DNA from: Caulobacter sp. Root1455
GTDB taxonomy: Bacteria; Pseudomonadota; Alphaproteobacteria; Caulobacterales; Caulobacteraceae
Reading direction: 5' to 3'
Assembly: GCF_001426905.1 (NCBI RefSeq)
Contig: NZ_LMFQ01000023.1
Span: 262,482-326,481 of the forward strand
DNA length: 64,000 nt
Positions 62,801 through 64,000 of this stretch are shown piece after piece. Each line of letters begins with the position of its first letter. Position 1 is the stretch's first letter. The notes below the pieces were generated by a model. The model saw only the letters and a list, made by a program, of their open reading frames with translations. It was not told the DNA's origin and ran no database searches. A program made the translations under genes and the position numbers.

Positions 62801-64000
62801 GGGACCCTGAACGTCGCCAACGCGGGCGGGCTGGGTCTGGGCGTCTATCGGCTCATCGGCTATGGCGGCGCGCTGACCGACAACGGCCTTGTGCTGGGCG
62901 CGGCGCCGAGCGGCTTCTCCGCCCCGAACCTGGTGATTTCGACGGCGACGCCGGGCGAGGTCAACCTGATCGTCAGCAGCGGCGGCGGGGCCGGGCTGCA
63001 GTTCTGGGATGGTCCCAACACCGCCGGCAACGGCGTCGTCGACGGCGGCGCGGCGATCTGGAGCGCGACGGCGACCAACTGGACGGTCGCCAACGGCGGC
63101 GTCAACACCGCCTGGAAGGGCGGCTTCGCGATCTTCCAGGGCGCGGCCGGCGTGGTGACCCTGGGCGAACCGATCGCCTTCGAGGGCATGCAGTTTCGCA
63201 CCGGCGGTTACCGCATCGAGGGCGGCGGCTTTGGTCTGACCGCCGGGGGCGTCACGATCATCCGGGTCGATCCGTCGACGACGGCGACGATCAACGCGTC
63301 GATCACCGGGGCGGCGACGCTCACCAAGAGCGGCGGCGGGGTGCTCGTCCTGGGCGGGGCCAACAGCTATGCCGGCGGCACGGCGATCAACGGCGGCGCG
63401 ATCCGGATCGGCGCCGACGCCAATCTCGGCGCAGCCTCCGGCGGGCTCGCGCTCGATTTCGGCACGCTGGAGACCACGGCGAGCTTCGCTTCCGCGCGCG
63501 GCGTGGCGCTTGGCGAGAACGGCGGCGCCTTCTCGATCGGCGCCGGCGCGCAGCTGACGCTCGACGGCGTGATCACCGGCGCCGGCCAGCTCGGCAAGAC
63601 CGGCGAGGGAACGCTCGTCCTGACCGGACTCAACAGCCATGCCGGCGGCACGATCGTCGAGGCGGGGACTCTTGTCGTGTCCAGCGACGGCAATCTGGGC
63701 GCGGCGGCCGCCCCCCTCGTTCTCGACGGCGGCACGCTGCGCCTGGGCGCCAGCTTCGATCCCGCCGCGACGCGGCCCGTCGACCTGCTCGGCCTTGGCG
63801 GCGCGATAGACACCGGCGGCTACACCTCGACCTTCGCGCAGGGCATCGCCGGCACGGGCGCGCTGACCAAGCAGGGCGGCGGCGCCCTGATCCTCGTCGG
63901 CGACAACAGTTACAGCGGCGGCACGACGATCAGCGCGGGCGCGCTGCGGATCGGCAACGGCGGAACGACCGGCAGCCTTGCTGGCGACGTCGTCGACAAC
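53873..64000 (+). CDS. Giant autotransporter-type adhesin with beta-strand repeats (3' end outside the window)
   Basis: The frame is open from the ATG at 53873 (AGGAG ten bases upstream) to the window end: 3376 codons with no stop. An extended signal peptide (ASSIALAAALAIGVAHGVGH, cleavage near residue 40) is followed by about 300 residues of irregular beta-helix (FTNAGVITNDRRF, VDNFGTINSGDIG). Then come about 25 copies of the autotransporter-associated repeat, typically GAGTLTLSGANTYAGGTTIS. Three longer blocks of about 180 residues, each with LQFWDG, APWQGGFAVFQGAAG and QFRTDGY, recur near residues 916, 1985 and 3042. The fold is probably a very long beta-helix displayed on the cell surface. 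The C-terminal barrel would be beyond the window, so the secretion class is inferred. No frameshift is seen; the repeats stay in phase. Confidence 0.85.
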   Translation, partial: MSQRGGARRSSRAAHCSSASSIALAAALAIGVAHGVGHAQTEVRSSFNTQRLNSDTAYILNQGTTASARNKDAIIVDGIPPATFTNAGVITNDRRFTGERNFDSASAIRFRDDGSLINQPIGLILGDDRGVAVDGSFTHVNLAITNLGDISAGEGPAIAFTHNTSGAVDNFGTINSGDIGLFADPLHHGGDGGSDGNSGIAIFIDTLGTVSINNHAGASIRSGIGVSPSAIVIRSGDHVIVNEGLIDGHRMGVEITDGGAQVTNRGTISSETGTAINFGSNDNLLTLDTGSILHGAATSFGANNFLRLHGSGSESSPMSGFTNLTMDGEAWTLGGTVSLTDDAPNTINVQRGTLTVTGTLRPGLGGGAMIASGAGLSIGAGGVTGSLEGDIVDHGVLTLSRSDDVIFTSTIVGSGSVVKRGAGRMTVIAANSYSGGTRIEDGVLNVSSNVNLGSATGSLTFDGGTLRVGDPFTTGRATTVSVAGGTIDVASPSVTFTGNLLGAYPLHKKGTGLLILAADSPNYTGTLTIDAGNVRLGAGGTTGTIAGDVSNAGVLTFNRATDLVFAGSISGGGAIIKEGGNRLTLSGTVASTGVRGSAVEVRSGVLAVTGTLQTSGEGLTTVAPGATLTIGDGGSTGILVGNVNNEGAVAFNRATDLTYGGGIVGSGTFDKQGGGTLTLLGELALTGEVSISGGALRQGDGGDRGTIAGRIVNNATLILDRSDNLTQIAAISGSGALIQQGAGTTTLAGINTYSGLTSVNAGRLDISGSVAGAVQVAAGGTLGGSGGSIGGAVTVLAGGQVAPGASFGTLTMGSLVLNPGSLLDYELGLPNIVGGASNDHIIVTGGLTLDGLLNISDEGGFSQGVYQLIHYDGALTNNGLDLGALPERFRETGNILVSTATPNEVNLIVSAGGFGLQFWDGAGTAGNSIVDGGSGIWSPSGSNWTADDGSVNAPWQGGFAVFQGAAGTVTLGGNMGFAGMQFRTDGYVVQGGGFSLAHEPETIITVDPGMTARIEAPITNGLGALTELKKEGNGTLILGGINTFAGGVNLDQGTLSVATDANLGAATGGLTFDGATLRVGDGFTTARTVHLEFESGIIDTTGGTATFTGLIHGEGALFKTGVGNLVLGGTANSYEGGTVIMAGVLTAATDSLLGDPTQDVTFDGGALTVGGGFSSARALTLEDGGGTLDTSGASATFSGVISGTGRLTKGASANTIVLTGDNTFTGGATINGGVLQLGAGGATGSIAGDVLDNGMLIFNRGGAYQIANQIDGTGGIEITGGGVAHLLSRNAYKGDTRITGVAGQPVGSTLIADFRETMGEPGTGTVFMALDSTLALTSSFSFVIPFTIQDTTQTFDTIGETTITTMSGLIDGAGRLRKAGAGALVLLNGANSYTGGTRIDEGVLSVDVDANLGAATGGLALDGGALHVGEGFATARAVTLDAGGGTITTLGALATFSGVISGPGALTKAGLGELVLQGAGNSFAGGVFVKAGALTVAADNLLGEAGGGLTLDDSTLNVGDGFSSARGVTLGIGGGTLNLNGSNAAFTGVISGPGRFNSMGGPGATILLTGNNTFTGGVEIKSGVLQIGDLGGTTGGVFGAIINQGGLAFGRSDTYSVTNNISGVGDVTFRNGGVATVTGNNPFVGDLRIIGVSSPTPLATTLVAEASANLGNSTGTIYLEDGGKLALTKTFSITRRIEFTGAAPVTIDSGPGTITAEGVVFGAVPLVKDGLGTLVLTNTNSQTGGAIIDAGALQLGAGLDAGTLNGDVVIAAGARLVFDRAGPVFFGNVAGPGSRTAFGGTISGAGAVVQTGPGTLIAVGAHTYTGGTIVLSGRLLIDGSVTGPAEIAGGARLAGSGSFAGAVTLADGAFLEPGESVGTLTVGGLLLRSGSVLNYQLGLPDIVGGGTNDLTIVTGDLTLDGTLNIADAGGFGRGVYRLINYGGVLTDNGLAVAGLPTRFVPGDMLVSTATAGQVDLIVNAGGFGLQFWDGPDTAGDGLVDGGAGSWTNAATNWTADDGVVNAPWQGGFAVFQGAAGVVTLGAPITVEGLQFRTDGYAIEGGGFGLAAGPDTIIRVDASVTAAVDAPIADGAGGPARLTVIGPGSLSLGGSNTYSGGTVVDAGALRISADANLGAASGALSLNGASLATTASFGSGRAVTLGEDGGVVSPDGATQLTLSGVIGGVGALRKSGAGTLVLSGANTYAGGTVIGAGVLAVTADANLGAATGALDLDGGTLRFDAGFNPAASRSMTLAPSGGAIDTNGHDVALAQGVVGAGALVKIGAGTLTLAGDNGYSGGTTIQAGALQIGNGGATGGVLGDVANNAGLIFNRSDAVTFGGLISGGGALTKLGAGTLTLIGANTYAGGTTISAGTLRVGDGAARGGLAGDIVDNAALVFNRGDAVTFAGAISGSGTVSQTGAGTLTLGGANTYSGGTIARSGTIAVSSDLNLGASLAGLTLDGAALLTTAAISSTRPIGLATGGGTIDNGGVSDLFAGQIAGPGALTLTGVGTVTLTAENAYAGGTTIAAGTLRLGDGGTTGDIAGDVVNNGVLTFTRSNLVFFDGMVSGGGSVVQAGTGATVLTASNSYTGGTTISAGALRIGDGGTSGDIAGDVVDNSLLVFDRSDTLVLGGAISGAGAVLQAGAGTTILTGANTFTGGTTISAGVLEIGDGGTAGSLTGDVADNGALAFNRADAVTFAGVVSGAGALNQIGAGTLTLSGANSHTGGTTVSAGTLAVASDLNLGGAGATLTLDGGRLLTTAGLASQRSILLSVGGGTIDNGGFADLFSGPITGPGALSVTGVGTVTLTTDNNHAGGTTIMAGALRLGDGATTGVIVGDVANEGTLVFDRSNALVFDGVISGTGAVVQQGSGTTTLTAASSYAGPTSVNNGRLLVDGTIGGAVAVAGGARLGGVGVIGGAVTIADGGRLAPGDGPGVLTVGSLVLGAGSQLDYELGLPDIVHQGVNDLTIVGGALTLDGTLNVANAGGLGLGVYRLIGYGGALTDNGLVLGAAPSGFSAPNLVISTATPGEVNLIVSSGGGAGLQFWDGPNTAGNGVVDGGAAIWSATATNWTVANGGVNTAWKGGFAIFQGAAGVVTLGEPIAFEGMQFRTGGYRIEGGGFGLTAGGVTIIRVDPSTTATINASITGAATLTKSGGGVLVLGGANSYAGGTAINGGAIRIGADANLGAASGGLALDFGTLETTASFASARGVALGENGGAFSIGAGAQLTLDGVITGAGQLGKTGEGTLVLTGLNSHAGGTIVEAGTLVVSSDGNLGAAAAPLVLDGGTLRLGASFDPAATRPVDLLGLGGAIDTGGYTSTFAQGIAGTGALTKQGGGALILVGDNSYSGGTTISAGALRIGNGGTTGSLAGDVVDN
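56331..56870 (+). repeat. Adhesin long repeat block, copy 1
   Basis: It starts SLLDYELGLPNIVGG, passes VYQLIHYDGALTNNGL, LQFWDG (56618), NAPWQGGFAVFQGAAG and QFRTDGYVVQGGGFSLA. The block separates runs of short repeats and resembles the region closing a passenger segment, here used internally. Confidence 0.75.
59539..60068 (+). repeat. Adhesin long repeat block, copy 2
   Basis: Matches copy 1: SVLNYQLGLPDIVGGGTNDL, VYRLINYGGVLTDNGL, LQFWDG (59825), NAPWQGGFAVFQGAAG, QFRTDGYAIEGGGFGLA. It is offset 3207 bases from copy 1. Confidence 0.75.
62705..63240 (+). repeat. Adhesin long repeat block, copy 3
   Basis: SQLDYELGLPDIVHQGVNDL, VYRLIGYGGALTDNGL, LQFWDG (62996), AWKGGFAIFQGAAG, QFRTGGYRIEGGGFGLT. 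It is offset 3171 bases from copy 2. It is closer to copy 2 than to copy 1 by eye. Confidence 0.75.

Noticed and set aside
60190..63940. Regularly spaced repeats as a CRISPR-like array
   Set aside because: Units of 200-280 bases in constant reading frame encode protein repeats; there are no short identical repeats with unique spacers and no cas genes.

Overview
The window looks like chromosome from a high-GC alphaproteobacterium, most likely a Caulobacterales member (Caulobacter or a close relative). This rests on the G/C-rich codon use, a TonB-dependent receptor, a succinoglycan-like polysaccharide locus and FixK/FNR-type promoter boxes. It is inference from style and families, not from a species marker.

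Layout. (1) 1-4745: housekeeping and transport genes: thioesterase, CHCC zinc-finger protein, lone ABC ATPase, and a purine pair (nucleoside permease-like protein plus NCS2 permease). Copies of one palindromic intergenic repeat sit between them. (2) 4746-13440: tRNA-Arg(CCG), then a decayed serine-recombinase tail that reads into the tRNA. An oxygen-control island follows: ABC ATPase/FtsX permease/HlyD adaptor, cytochrome b561 and PEP synthase, each unit preceded by a TTG(A/C)-N6-TCAA box. Its far end is a string of truncated genes (site-2 protease, phosphoribosyltransferase, lipoyl E2). (3) 13792-32930: an exopolysaccharide locus with initiating sugar transferase, UDP-glucose dehydrogenase (broken by an internal deletion), five glycosyltransferase genes, chain-length/tyrosine kinase protein (with a C9 tract at its 5' end), flippase, polymerase, acyltransferase, GH16 glycanase and a secreted uronyl-epimerase-like protein. 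(4) 32931-33996: an AT-rich gap of about 1 kb with no convincing gene. (5) 33997-45595: a catabolic cluster, apparently for a hydroxy-acid or di/tricarboxylate: TonB receptor, FMN hydroxy-acid oxidase, class II aldolase pseudogene, DUF4387 plus AtuA/DUF1446 pair, D-2-hydroxyacid dehydrogenase, LysR, CitMHS transporter, GntR-FCD regulator and a tartrate/malate dehydrogenase-like enzyme. The 9-mer GGATGCAAT recurs in three of its intergenic regions. (6) 45738-53714: a complete kdp potassium-uptake operon with two tiny membrane peptide genes (the second is kdpF) and the KdpDE sensor system. (7) 53873-end: the first 3376 codons of a giant autotransporter-type adhesin built of beta-strand repeats and three long super-repeats; it runs off the window.

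Most notable: the uncharacterised AtuA/DUF4387 catabolic regulon, the FixK-boxed island eroding beside a tRNA, the probably inactive ugd and slippery C tract in one polysaccharide locus, and the giant repetitive adhesin.
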